The notes under the pieces: generated by a model
What the model saw: only the letters and a program-made list of their open reading frames with translations
Databases searched by the model: none
What the model was told of the DNA's origin: nothing
Position numbers and translations under genes: made by a program
Shown here: piece after piece, positions 43,801 to 54,272 of the stretch
Layout of the letters: each line of letters starts with the position of its first letter
How positions within the stretch are numbered: the first letter of the stretch is position 1
Source: Takakia lepidozioides
Taxonomy: Eukaryota; Streptophyta; Takakiopsida; Takakiales; Takakiaceae
NCBI GenBank assembly: GCA_030704615.1
Contig: CM060733.1
Location: 32,426,001-32,490,000, forward strand
Length of the DNA: 64,000 nucleotides
Direction: 5' to 3'

Positions 43801-44415
43801 ATCAATGCTGGATCCTGATCCTCATTTTGTTTCTTCTTTCCTGCGGAAGTCCCGGCCTCATTGTCATCATTGCCGGCTGTCGACGACTTGCGTTTTCCCT
43901 TCTTTGGCTTTGATGCTTCCTGTAGTGCTCGCTTCTTGCGAATGTCGTTCCCCATTGCGTGCAGAAGATCCAGAAAAATACTCCAGGCCCTCGACAAACC
44001 TACGTCTGTAAATACTGAGCCCTCGTCTGGAAATCTAAAACCCAGTGCAACGCATTCACTCATCAACAACTTGTTCAGACGACCCTCCTCCACTTTGAAA
44101 CCAAACGTCCTGGGGGTTCTCGCATCCTCATGCAGGAACAAAACCAACATCGGGTTTTCCTCTTCAGATTCAAGCTCTATATTGAGAGCTTCTGCGTATT
44201 TTAAGTGTGTTATTACTCCAAGACTTCTGTAATGAAAAGACAGTTTGTGATCAGGAGGTGTACCGACAGGCACGATGCCCCAATCTGTCACCTCTGGGTT
44301 AAGCTCAAAAATAGCGGTATGCTCAGTTTTGAAATGTGAGGACTTCCGGCATACGAATGCGCCACAAATATCTCCAATCAATCCCGGGATGCAATCTGGT
44401 GGTGTAGGATGTCTT
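40834..44415 (-). pseudogene. ParB-like / amino-methyltransferase-like multidomain gene
   Basis: Exons fit at 43425-44415, 43037-43288, 41692-42932 and 40834-41601, each with GT and AG borders. Exon 1 ends with SRFFVIGGQHTIVVAK, resembling the ParB-type GGQHxxxA box. Exon 3 ends with LASLFCRDGMSAIGGVML, which with the start of exon 4 (ALHARNIRVLD) resembles motif I of beta-class N4/N6 DNA methyltransferases. The expected upstream DPPY-type motif is not visible (NTVSEDDY stands there). The last exon has an acidic run, then repeated KSPSP units. A TGA at about 42250 and a one-base shift near 42090 interrupt exon 3. Palindrome copy 4 lies in the first intron. Overall role is inferred as a mobile-element-like DNA modification protein. 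Confidence 0.55.
43361..43386. repeat. 26-bp palindrome copy 4 (intronic)
   Basis: CAACCTCCACTG-CC-CAGTGGAGGTTC, inside the intron 43289-43424 (donor GTAATGG, acceptor TGTAGCAG on the minus strand). Confidence 0.85.
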
Positions 44416-44494
44416 CTGTTACAACCAAACACAAATTCATTAGATAATCAAATAACATGATCTCTCTTACTAGCATCCATCATTCCAAAAATGA

Positions 44495-44520
44495 GAACCT
44501 CCACTGGACAGTGGAGGTTT
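44495..44520. repeat. 26-bp palindrome copy 5 (intronic)
   Basis: GAACCTCCACTG-GA-CAGTGGAGGTTT, in the intron that ends at the acceptor TTGTAACAG, 44416-44424. Confidence 0.8.
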
Positions 44521-44613
44521 GTATGTACGAGTCTTTCTACATGAAATGGGAAATCCTCCATATTTTACAGATGTTGAAGAAAAAAACTTTAATGAAAAGG
44601 AGGCTCAAGAGCC

Positions 44614-45330
44614 ATTGAGTACATCATCCTGAAACAGGACTAATCTACAATAGAAATCTTCGAACCTAATTCGTCCAAAATATACTAAGGAACTTCTCGC
44701 ACTATATTCAGATGATTCTAGATTATATACCCAAGAACTACATAATGTCCTTCTTATCTCTCTGAGTGTATTAGGCGAATAGTCTGGAGGGGTATAATTT
44801 GGGGATCCGGTGATACTATCAGGAGACGCAGGGGAGTATACTGGAGATCCGGAGACGTCCAGTAGTTCCAGGACTCCCCCGCTTGTTTCAGTGTCCAGGA
44901 GGAAGTTTGGAGGATAATATCCTTCAGATCATGATGTGGATTCAGGAGATGCTGGCGAGTAACCCGGAGATGTTGGATATCCAAAAACGGTCACTTGTAT
45001 CGCCGCCAATGTGTCTGGGGAATAGTCTGAAGGGGTGTATGTTGGATAATCTTGGGAGTAGGCAGGAGATCCGTTGATATCATTGTTTACATTAATGCTT
45101 TCTCTTATTTCCACCAGGGTATCCTTACAGATGACTTCAGGTGTATTGTTCGGAGATTCGGATGCGTTCCGTGGGGATTCTACAGTCACATTTTCGTCAT
45201 TGACTGACACTTTGTTCGGCTCGGTAGACCCCCAACTGGATTTTTCATCTGGTTCCGAAACACCATGTTTTTGATCTGGACGGTCGCTTCCATCACGTCT
45301 ACCGAACACCGTCTCCTGCTCCAATTTAAT
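44614..45330 (-). pseudogene. ORF with RNA polymerase II CTD-like repeats
   Basis: On the minus strand the frame reads SPAYSQDYPTYTPSDYSPDT, SPGYSPASPEST, then after one TGA at 44929-44931 continues SGSPVYSPASPDSITGSPNY and TPPDYSPNTLREI. These are imperfect YSPxSPx units, as in the heptad tail of the largest RNA polymerase II subunit. No polymerase catalytic domain precedes it. The N-terminal part is Glu/Asp/Ser-rich. It lies between palindromes 5 and 6 and may be an exon of the same transcription unit as the ParB-like gene. FCP1-like genes on the same window are CTD-phosphatase relatives. Confidence 0.45.
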
Positions 45331-45441
45331 CTGGCTGTCTTGTACTCATCGTCAGACACCGGTTCCCCACCCTCGTTCCTCTTTCTCATTCTGACATAAA
45401 AACTAATCAGAGTGTGTAACTCGCTGACCCAAAGAAATATC

Positions 45442-45467
45442 GAACCTCCACTGGGTAGTGGAGGTTC
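45442..45467. repeat. 26-bp palindrome copy 6
   Basis: GAACCTCCACTG-GG-TAGTGGAGGTTC, upstream of the CTD-like exon. Confidence 0.85.
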
Positions 45468-45643
45468 CCAATTATCGTATCCCAGTCTCGTTGGAAAGTA
45501 TGTGTCACACTTACAATGTTACACATATGATTCCATCACTCGTTCCCACATCATCTCAAACTGATTTCAATTTTCCCGTAATTATCCGATTTCGTCCTTA
45601 CTTTAAAAAAATGCCTTTCAGCTTCCGCATACAAAATTCACGC

Positions 45644-45669
45644 GAACCTCCACTGGGCAGTGGAGGTTC
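45644..45669. repeat. 26-bp palindrome copy 7
   Basis: GAACCTCCACTG-GG-CAGTGGAGGTTC, perfect arms. Confidence 0.9.
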
Positions 45670-46373
45670 CAGTTTCTGGTTGCTCATGTGCATGACATGG
45701 GTCTATGAATACTCTACTCTGGCCTGCACGAAGCCTACTGTTAGCATATGTCTATTGTAGAATACAAGTAGTCTAGGCTGTCGTGGTTTTTCAGAATTGC
45801 CGAATTCGACATAATTGGATAAGAAATGAAAATTTCCATTCAGAATCGAATTTGAATGGGAAGAAATGCATCAACTAACGCTGGATTTGGGGATCAAGAA
45901 AACGGTTGAGAAATAAACATCCGGGCATTTCCAAAACTACTGTCCTCAATAAACCACCACAATGAACAAAACAAGCAATACAACCAGCACGGTAATCTCC
46001 CGCCACCCTAAACCATTACCCTAATCGACTAGAATAAGCACACACAAACCCAATTGCACACAAAACCACCCTACAAACCATCGGTGAATTGAAAAACAAC
46101 AGTGAAGCAATGCGGCAGGAATGCACTGAAGCACAGAATGGAGCAGGAGTGAAATGAATTGACAGAGAATGAAACAACATTGAAGCAAACAATGAAACAG
46201 AAACCTAATGTGCACTAAGGCACGGACTGAAACACTGAAGACAGTGCAGTGCAGCAGAGAATGAAGCAGGATCCAAACGAATTGAATCTTGAACAGGCCA
46301 CATGAATCGAGAGTGGGCCAACACAAAACATGAAACAGAAGACGAAAAGAGGGAGTTTTTAATGTTATACCTG

Positions 46374-46491
46374 CTTGTGCCGGCCATTTTGGTGCCCCTG
46401 CAACCACAGTCCTTCGTTTGATACTCTCTTCCGCAGCTCCGCCTGCCGGTAATTGCACTGCGCTCTCGCCTCTACACTCGTCAATCTCCAC
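46374..46491 (-). CDS. Candidate first exon of the minus-strand locus
   Basis: An ATG at 46491 opens MEIDECRGESAVQLPAGG, then KRRTVVAGAPKWPAQA, and reaches a good donor (GCAG|GTATAAC) near 46372. The region upstream (minus strand) has a TTATAA element near 46739. It would be the first exon of the transcription unit with the CTD-like and ParB-like exons, but the joining exons are not resolved. Confidence 0.35.
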
Positions 46492-46739
46492 TCGCCACTG
46501 TCTGGTCTCTCCTCCCCGCTCTTCAAATTTTGCCTATTTCACTCTCACCTTTCACCCTCTCCTCTCTCTGGACTCGGCCAAGTCTTCTCTCCACGCTCCA
46601 GTGTCCAGTCACTGCAAAACAAGCTCCAAAACTCTTCTCTTTCACGCTCTCCTCTCTCAACTGTTAAGCTTTCACTCGTGCAGCGCTTACGTGTAGAAAA
46701 TGGGAAGTCCAAAGGCCGGGCTCAAAGAGCGCACCCCTT

Positions 46740-47222
46740 ATAAGCGACCTTCAAGGATGATCTGAACCATCGCCTCCGTCCGAAATCGAACGGTCGCGCC
46801 TCCCAAATGGATGTTCTGCCCCATCCACGCAAACTAACATTAATACTGTCCATCCACACAGATGAAATTAGTTCAACTTTTGTTCCACGAATGCACACAC
46901 GTTTGGACAGACGACTGGATAGACGAATGAAAAAAGGACGAAATGATTGTAATGACGCCATTGGTCAGACTCTGCAACCCTCACGCTTACAAAAATCTTA
47001 AAATAGATTCGAAGCCAACAAACCTTAACCCATGCCCCAAACGCACATGTGACCACCCACGTGACACGCCTAGGCAGTCGTTTCGAACTCAATCTGCCAG
47101 AGGACACAACGTTGTACCTACGGATTTGTCACACTATATAATCATTGTCTCATATTGAGCCGTCCACAATTACTTTCGGCTGTTAGCCGCCAGACGTCAA
47201 TATTCCCTGACAGACATACGGC
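46740..47222. other. Presumed intergenic/promoter region
   Basis: Contains TTATAA near 46739 and TATATAA near 47136. No exon recognised. Confidence 0.35.
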
Positions 47223-47342
47223 TTTAAGGATAGTAGATGGCCCCTCGTGTCGGGCATTCCTCGATTTAAGGTCCAGAGCCACCATAGGGACTGCCCATTT
47301 ATCGAGGGATACCCGACACGAGGGGTCCATCCCTACATTAAA
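47223..47342. repeat. Long hairpin, pre-miRNA-like fold-back
   Basis: Left arm CCCCTCGTGTCGGGCATTCC (from 47241) pairs with CCCGACACGAGGGG at 47312-47325 and the adjoining ATCGAGGGAT. Weaker pairing extends outwards to 47223 and 47342. Arms are about 28 to 45 bases, with a loop of about 36. Confidence 0.65.
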
Positions 47343-48242
47343 CATGTGCAAGCAAGCAAGGCACGACAGAGCATTCCGCACACCTGTAATGCACCCGCCC
47401 TCGCTGCCCCGCCCTGCCCAAGTGTTTAATTCACTGTAACAACACGATAAATATAAACAGAACAATCTCAAAGTGCTTTATGGTTCACCTCCGGATTCCT
47501 CCCAGCTAATTATAATGATCGATTGTTAATGTGCAGTCCCGAATTAGTTGTGGCGATTAGCCGCCTGACTTCATTTCTCCACGCCACTTGTCAGAATCGA
47601 CATCCTTCACGCTTATTCCAGAGTCTGTTGTTAGAGCCGCACGATAATGATGCCAGACTTGTAGTCCTACTAACGTACAAGTACGATAGAATTCAGTCTG
47701 ATCGCGGCCGTTATCGTTTGTTCCATAATTAATGTGACAATGGCTGCTATCAATAAATGGAAAATTGTGCACACTTTCAATGAAGCCGAGATTTCGCGAG
47801 TTGAAATAAGCCGTTCGATTCCGCCTTAATCCACGGTGGCCACAATCGATCCGGGAGAGAAAGCATACCACACTGCCATTGGAGCGATTCAAAGACGAAA
47901 GTTACATGTCACCTCTATATAACGTCCGAATCCACACAACACCAACTTCCCACTTTGAACCTCTCACTTGCTTCTTTTCTCTCACGCACCTCTCTGGACA
48001 TCCTGCACCTCTCTGGACAACGTGTACCTCTTTGCCTGTCCTGCACCGCTCTGCCCATAGGGTACTTCTGAAGCAGTCTCTAAGTCTCTCCCTGCTTCCT
48101 TAGTCTCAGGTGTCGACTGCACATTTCTCACGTAGGATAGTATGATACTCAATTTTTTGTGCACTCTCCATGTGCACCAGCTAAACTTGCTTTTGTTTGT
48201 CTAAAGTTACTCCTAAACCTCCACTGGGCAGTCACCACATCA
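47343..48242. other. No gene recognised; short minisatellite at 47960-48060
   Basis: A degenerate CACCTCTCTGGACATCCTG unit is repeated about three to four times near 47985-48055. A TATATAA element sits near 47916. No coding exon is supported. Confidence 0.4.
48215..48232. repeat. 26-bp palindrome, half copy
   Basis: AAACCTCCACTGGGCAGT; the rest of the right arm is lost. Confidence 0.6.
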
Positions 48243-48533
48243 TTATTCATCCATCCATAGAATCATTTTTTCATCTACAGAAGGCTTCTTCATTATCCAT
48301 TGTTCATCCATGTGGTTGATTTCATCAACAGATATTATGGCAATTGTGACTTCATCTGACAGTTCCGATAGATGTAGTCTATACTCCACCCTCATACTCC
48401 AATTTAATTCCAATTGTTTTTTTATCAGTCCCAGTGTAGATCCAAACATTGACTTTACTTTTTCAATCCATATTGTTTTCTCTGGAGAGTCGAAACGGAC
48501 AAGGTGGGCCCACGGGGGCATTTCAGACGGCAT
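48243..48533 (-). CDS. Small ORF of unknown function
   Basis: A 96-codon frame (MPSEMPPWAHLVRFDSPEKT and on) with a protein-like composition. It lies just beyond the half palindrome, as do the exons of the neighbouring genes. No domain is recognised. Confidence 0.25.
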   Translation of the reverse strand: MPSEMPPWAHLVRFDSPEKTIWIEKVKSMFGSTLGLIKKQLELNWSMRVEYRLHLSELSDEVTIAIISVDEINHMDEQWIMKKPSVDEKMILWMDE

Positions 48534-48770
48534 GCAGAAGTGGGGTCAACGACTCCGGAGTCATAGCAAAAATCCGGGCTATTTAATTAATTGCATAAAT
48601 ACATAAAATTTGAAAAAGTGAAAATTACAAGTGGTTCTAATTACTGCACATGCGACTAGAAAATTTTCATTCATAATTTGATTTATGGAATAAAGATATT
48701 TATTCATTAAAGTGAATATGTAGTCGACTCAACGATTCCATGAACCACTGCGCATTGATTGCACCCGTGA

Positions 48771-49592
48771 TTGGGGGCCACATTTGTTGACGTGTGTTTC
48801 ACAAAAACAGGTAAAGAAAATGTGGCCTTGGGGAATATATATTTTAATATGTACTGCCTCCACCTGGAAGTGACATGGAAAGTCCATGGTGACATCGTGA
48901 AAACTGGAATTGTAGGGTTTGTCGTTCTGAACACCGCCCTGGTGGACATGTATGCCGAATGGGGTCGAAGATGCGAAGGTAGTGTTCAACTGTGGCTCAA
49001 CGAGATGTGGTGTCGTGGAGTGCGATGATCGCATTGGCAGCAAGGCAAGGATGTATGCATGATTGTGCAGAGGCAGTGATAGCTGAAGGATCAAGATAGA
49101 GTGTAGGTCCATATTCATCCAAGAGGGTCGGATTTCAAGCTCCAGATTACCTATGGATCCCTCTGAAGGATAGCTACAAGAAACCTCCAGGGGTAGATGG
49201 TTAGCTGGAAGCGGCAGCTGTAGCGGCACAGTTGATAAAATCAGGCACCTCAACCATGACCACAACTTCTGGAAGAGGATCAAGCGAGGGAGTCCACAAT
49301 GCCTCTTCTGGCACTTATGGGCATGTGAAGATGCTTTATGAGGCAGACAGACTGAAAGAGGCTCTACAAACTTTAAACCAAAGAGGCATTTCAGCAGATG
49401 TAGATACGTATGTGTGTCTCTTGCATAAGTGCATCAAGATGAAAGGCCTATAAGTTGGAAAGCAGGTGCACACTCACATTGTCCAAAGTGGATTCACGCC
49501 GAGCGTTTTTCTACTCAACAACCTTGTCAACATGTATGTTAAGGGGAGCATCATGGATGATCACCAAGTGTTCAACACAAAATGCCTCAATG
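48771..49592 (+). pseudogene. OSB-PPR family pseudogene
   Basis: The first part (48880-49030) has a PPR piece, KTGIVGFVVLNTALVDMYAE. It is followed by the OSB intron/exon segment (49040-49210). Next comes the leader seen in the intact gene: GRGSSEGVHNASSGTYGHVK, then ADRLKEALQTLNQRGISADV, and after one TAA the PPR start KQVHTHIVQSGFTPSVFLLN. The order OSB segment, leader, PPR mirrors the OSB-PPR gene at 21656-24370. Missing repeats and stops make it a pseudogene. Confidence 0.7.
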
Positions 49593-49789
49593 ACAGGTTG
49601 AAGGTTGTTCTCACCACTGCTCCAGTCCTTATGTTTCTCAATTTTCACATGTCTTTCAAGATGCAAACAAATGTTTATGATGTTGCCATCTCTGCTATTT
49701 TGTGTCAAATAGTTGATGGGAAGGAGCATGTCATTGCTCGTGCCTCTAAGAAGGACCAAAATAGACGTTACCAGCACAGTTTTAGATAA
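49593..49789 (+). pseudogene. Gypsy RNase H fragment inserted in the PPR pseudogene
   Basis: In frame with the PPR remnant, the sequence reads LKVVLTTAPVLMFLNFHM, then AISAILCQIVDGKEHVIARA. This matches the start of a Ty3/gypsy RNase H (L-x-TAPVL, AxGAxLxQ). The Asp expected before the AISAI block has become Val-Tyr-Asp, so it is decayed. Confidence 0.6.
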
Positions 49790-50205
49790 CTGCAATTGAT
49801 GGTGTCATCAATTAAAATTGAATTAACTCATTAAAACCAGCAAATATATATGTCATTAGATTCCCAGCTTCAAGACGCACCCATAGCAACTCTCCAATCA
49901 TGAATCTGATAAGAAATGACTCCGCTATGGACTTTTGAACACCGTCATTGTGGACTATTACCGCAATGAATGGAATTACAATGGACTCAAGTTCTCCTAT
50001 GTGCCATTGGAGTTTAGAGATAAGGTGGCCATTTTGGTCCACATCATAAGTATGGATTTGAAGTGGCAAAATCATTTGTCATTTGACTCATATAATAGGT
50101 GTTTTTTGAAAAGTCCATAGCTCATTTGTTTTTTGGATTTTGGGTGTCATTTGTTTTCTAGAAGTATAAAATTCTATAATCTTCAATGGCTAGGTCTTTG
50201 ATCAC
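49790..50205. other. No gene recognised
   Basis: AT-rich segment between the gypsy fragment and the PPR array. Confidence 0.4.
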
Positions 50206-52430
50206 GTGGAATATAATGTTGGCAGGATTACCAAGCATGGGCGTGGTACAAATGCTTTGGAGACATGTGCGCAAATGATGCGCGAAGGGGTGGAGCCCAA
50301 CCACATCGCGTTTGTATGTGTTTGCAATGCGTGTGCAAGCCTGGAAAAGGGGAACAAGGTCCATGGTGACATCGGTCAAAGTTGGAATTGCACCGGATGT
50401 CATTTTGAACACTGCCCTGACCTGGACATGTATGCCAAATGTGGATGCATTGAGGATGCAAAGGGAGTTTTTGACACTATGGCTGAACGAGATGTGGTGT
50501 TGTGGAGTGCGATGCTTGCAGGGTATGCACAACAGGGACGTGGGATGGAGGCTTTGGAGACCTATGATCCAATGATGGGGGAGGGGGTGAAGCCCGACCA
50601 CTTTGTGTGCATTTGCAATGCTTGTGCAAGCCTGGCAGCCCTGGACAAGGGTAAAGAGGTGCATGGGGATATCATCAAAGCTGGAATTGTACCAAATGTC
50701 ATTCTAAACACTGCCTTGGCAGCTCTGGAAAAGGGGAAAGAGGTCCATGGCGACATCTTCAGAGCTGGAATTGTACCAAATGTCAGTCTGAACCATACCC
50801 TGGTGGACAAGTATGCGAAATGTGGGTGCATCGAGCCTGGACGAGGGCAAAGAGGTGCATGGGGTATCATCAAAGCTGGAATTGTACCAAATGCCATTAT
50901 GAACACTGCCCTGGCACCTCTGGAAAAGGGGAAAGAGGTCCATGGCCACATCTTCAGAGCTGGAATTGTACCAAATGTCATTTTGAACCATACCCTAGTG
51001 GACATGTTTGCAAAATGTGGGTGCAAAGGGATCTAGGATCTAGGATGCAAAGGGAGTGTTCGACACTATGGCTGAACGAGATGTGGTGTCATGGAGTGCG
51101 ATGCTTGCAAGGTATGCACGGCAGGGACGTGGGATGGACGCACCTATGAGCAAAGGATGGGGGAAGCACATCATGTTTGTGTGCATTTGCAATGCTTGTG
51201 CAAGCCTGGCAGCCCTGGAGAAGGGCAAGAGGTGCATGGGGATATCATCAAAGCTGGAATTGTGCCAAATGTCAATTTGAACACTGCCCTAGCAGCTTTG
51301 GAAAAGGGGAAAGAGGTCCATGGTGACATCTTCAGAGCTGGAATTGTACCAGATGTCATTCTGAACAATAGCCTAGTGAACATGTTTGCAAAATGTGGGT
51401 GATGTAGGATGCAAAGGGAGTGTTCGACACTATGGCTGAACGAGATGTGGTGTCGTGGAGTGCGATGCTTGCAGGGTATGCACGGTAGGGACGTGGGATG
51501 GAGGCTTTGGAGAGCTATGAGCAAATGATGGGGGAAGCACATCATGTTTGTGTGCATTTGCAATGCTTGTGCAAGCCTGGCAGCCGGCCTGGAGAAGGGC
51601 AAGAGGTGCATGGGGATATCATCAAAGCTGGAATTGTGCCAAATGTCAATCTGAACACTGCCCTGGCAGCTTTGGAAAAGGGGAAAGAGGTCCATGGTGA
51701 CATCTTCAGAGTTGGAATTGTATCAGATGTCATTCTGAACAAAACCCTGGTGAACATGTTTGCAAAATGTGGGTGCATCTAGGATGCAAAGGGAGTGTTC
51801 GACACTATGGCTGAACGAGATGTGGTGTCGTGGAGTGCGATGTTTGCATGGTATGCACGGCAGGGACGTGGGATGGAGGCTCTGGAGAGCTATGAGCAAA
51901 TGATGGGGGAAGCTCATCATGTTTGTGTGCATTTGCAATGTGCGTGCAAGCCTGGCAGCCCTGGAGAAGGGCAAGAGGTGCATAGGGATATCATCAAAGC
52001 TGGAATTGTGCCAAATGTCAATCTGAACACTACCCTGGTAGCCTTGGAAATGGGGAAAGATGTGCATGGCGACATCTTCAGAGCTGGAATTGTACCACAT
52101 GACATTCTGAACAATATGATGTGCTTGCAGGGTATGCACAGCAAGGATGTGGAATGGAGGCTTTGGAGACCTATGAGCAATGGAAGCACATCATGTTTGT
52201 GTGCATTTGCAATGCTTGTGCAAGCCTAGCAGCCGGCCTGGAGAAGGGCAAAGAGGTGCATGGGGATATCATCAAAGCTGGAATTGTACCAAATGTCAAT
52301 CTGAACACTGCCCTGGCAACTTTGGAAAAGGGGAAAGAGGTCCACATGGCGACATCTTCAGAGCTGGTGAATGCCTGTCAGATTACCAGATGCAAAGAGG
52401 TGCATTGTTGCATCGCCAAAGGCAGTAGCT
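50206..52430 (+). pseudogene. PPR pseudogene with 375-bp tandem units
   Basis: The first frame (50206-51036) encodes PPR pieces such as VFDTMAERDVVLWSAMLAGY and KGKEVHGDIIKAGIVPNVIL. A marker segment (AAGAGGTGCATGGGGATATC) recurs at about 50845, 51222, 51596 and 51970, with a spacing of 374-377 bases, and at 52244 (a shortened unit). Each unit contains an L-type repeat, then the DTMAERDVVSWSAM piece. Frames are interrupted in each unit, so the array is non-coding. It was probably built by unequal crossing over. Confidence 0.75.
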
Positions 52431-53539
52431 GCAGCGGCACAGTTGATAAAGTCAAGCACCTCAACCATGACCACAACTTCTGGAAGAGGATCAAGAGAGG
52501 GAGTCCACAATGCCTCTTCTGGCACTTATGGGCATGTGAAGATGTAGACTGAAAGAGGCTCTACTGACTTTAAACCAAGGAGGCATTTCAGCAAATTCAG
52601 ATACGCATGTCTGTCTTTTGCATAAGTGCATCAAGATGAAAGGCCAAGTGAAGCTAGAAAGCAGGTGCACACTCACATTATCCAAAGTGCACGCCAAATA
52701 TTTTTCTACTCAACACCCGTGTCAATATGTATGTTATGTGCGGGAGCATCATGGATGCTCACCAAGTGTTCAACATAATGCCTCAACGATGTTTCATCAC
52801 GTGGAACACGATGCTTGCAGGGTGTGCACAGCAGGGGCGTGGTATGGAGGCCTTGGAGAATGTGGTGAGGGCACCTTCTTCTTCGACCTATTTCAGCCTG
52901 TTTTTCCCTCTCATCAGACTCGGCCCTGAATTTACATATTGAATCGTCGAGGACAATGTGGTGAGGGCTCTATGGTGGTTTGGAATGACTATGACAAGTA
53001 ACTGTCGATGTGGCAGCAGAAAAGTATCCAAAATAGATAACAGAGATGAGGAGAAGGTGTGGAATGAATACTTTGTTGACCCCAGTGAATGGTGGAACAA
53101 TCGAGGCAAAAAATTGAATGCCTATTAGATGACAGAGAGTAGCAGACGTAATTCAGCATAGGAACTAGTGTGATTGGGTGTTTCCTAGGTTGTCATTGTC
53201 AGCTGCTAGCAGCAAGGGCAAGGATGAATGCATGATTTGTGCAGAGGCATGGATAGCTGAAGGAGAAGGGATAGAGTGTGGGTCCAGATTCATCCAAGAG
53301 GGCCGGACTTCAAGCTCCAGATTACCTGTGATTCCATGTGGATCAATAGCTACAAGAAACCTAAATGGGTAGATGGTCAACTAAAGGTAATAGTTGCAAC
53401 GGCACAGTTGATAAAATCAGGCACGTCCTTAACCATGACCGCAACTTCTGAAAGAGGATCAAGAGAGGGAGTCCACAATGCCTTTTCTGCGGGGCATGTG
53501 AAGATGCTTTGTGAGGCAGACAGACTGACAAAGGCTCTA
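52431..53539 (+). pseudogene. OSB-PPR family pseudogenes, two partial copies
   Basis: At 52430-52870 the leader and first PPR repeats recur (frameshifted). From 52872 to 53115 the OSB upstream segment is followed by KVWNEYFVDPSEWWNNRGKK, the first half of the PDF motif. After an intron-like segment, 53276-53535 is one continuous frame: GPDFKLQITCDSMWINSYKK, PKWVDGQL, then the leader (TATSERGSREGVHNAFS, KMLCEADRLTKAL). This shows the OSB second-half motif fused directly to the PPR leader. The copy is cut by a solo LTR at 53540. Confidence 0.75.
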
Positions 53540-54266
53540 TGTCGCGGACCTTTGCCTTGAGGGCAGGGGGTCGGGACACATGAGGAGCTGCCCCTGTGGT
53601 GGGGGCAGCGGTAGCGATAGGTATGGGGGGCTGAAGCACCCTTGAGTGCCCAAGGCACTCAAGGAGGCGGAGGCGCTCACTAGGTGGAGCCCCGCACACC
53701 GGGTTGCGGTGGGGGTGGCTCCACAAGGGGTGGTGGTAGCTTAGCGGGACTTAGTGGGGGTGGCATAGGACTCACCATGGGGGCGGAGACCTCGTGGTGG
53801 GAGTCGTGGGGAGTCTTGGGACTCATCACGGTCCATAAGGGCCGTGGTGAGTGGGCCAAGACTCACCGCGACTCATCACCGGGAGTCGAGGGTTTTCGTG
53901 GTGGTTCGCCATAAAATGGCATGGCTGGTTGTGAAACCCCCGCGGACAGCTACAAAAGTATATATAGGGAGTAGTAACCCCGAGAACGGTGCAAGCCCGT
54001 TGGTGACCAAAAACTAGTGAGTAAGCGAGCGAGCCGGAAAGTGACCAAAGAGTGGGGAGCTGTTCCGGACTGCCATCTACCAAAGGGAATTCCACTAGTC
54101 CCAAATAGGTGGAGGGTTTAGTGGGAAGCGAAGGGGGACCGTTATGTCCCGGTGAGCAGCCGAAGCTCCAAGTTGGCCCGGCGGCCAGGTTGGGAGTCAG
54201 GCGCGCGTATCAAAGCGAGTAACTATGACGTGAAGGGGAGCTTACCGAAGGGAGGTGCGCGACACT
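53540..54266 (+). mobile_element. Solo LTR-like insertion with target-site duplication
   Basis: A GC-rich 727-bp segment starting TGTCGCGG and ending CGCGACACT. It is flanked by GCTCTA at 53534-53539 and 54267-54272, a target-site duplication candidate. A TATATATAG sits near 53958, a plausible LTR promoter. GACTCACC/GACTCATCAC words repeat inside. It interrupts the OSB-PPR pseudogene. Confidence 0.6.
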
Positions 54267-54272
54267 GCTCTA

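Noticed and set aside
44614-45330. RNA polymerase II largest subunit
   Set aside because: Only tail-like repeats are seen; no polymerase core motifs occur in the neighbouring exons.
48729-49283. Minus-strand 184-codon ORF
   Set aside because: Opposite strand of the OSB-PPR pseudogene; its apparent length comes from codon bias of the real strand.
50158-52189. Minus-strand ORFs over the PPR array
   Set aside because: Repeats on the antisense strand of the tandem units; no plausible protein.
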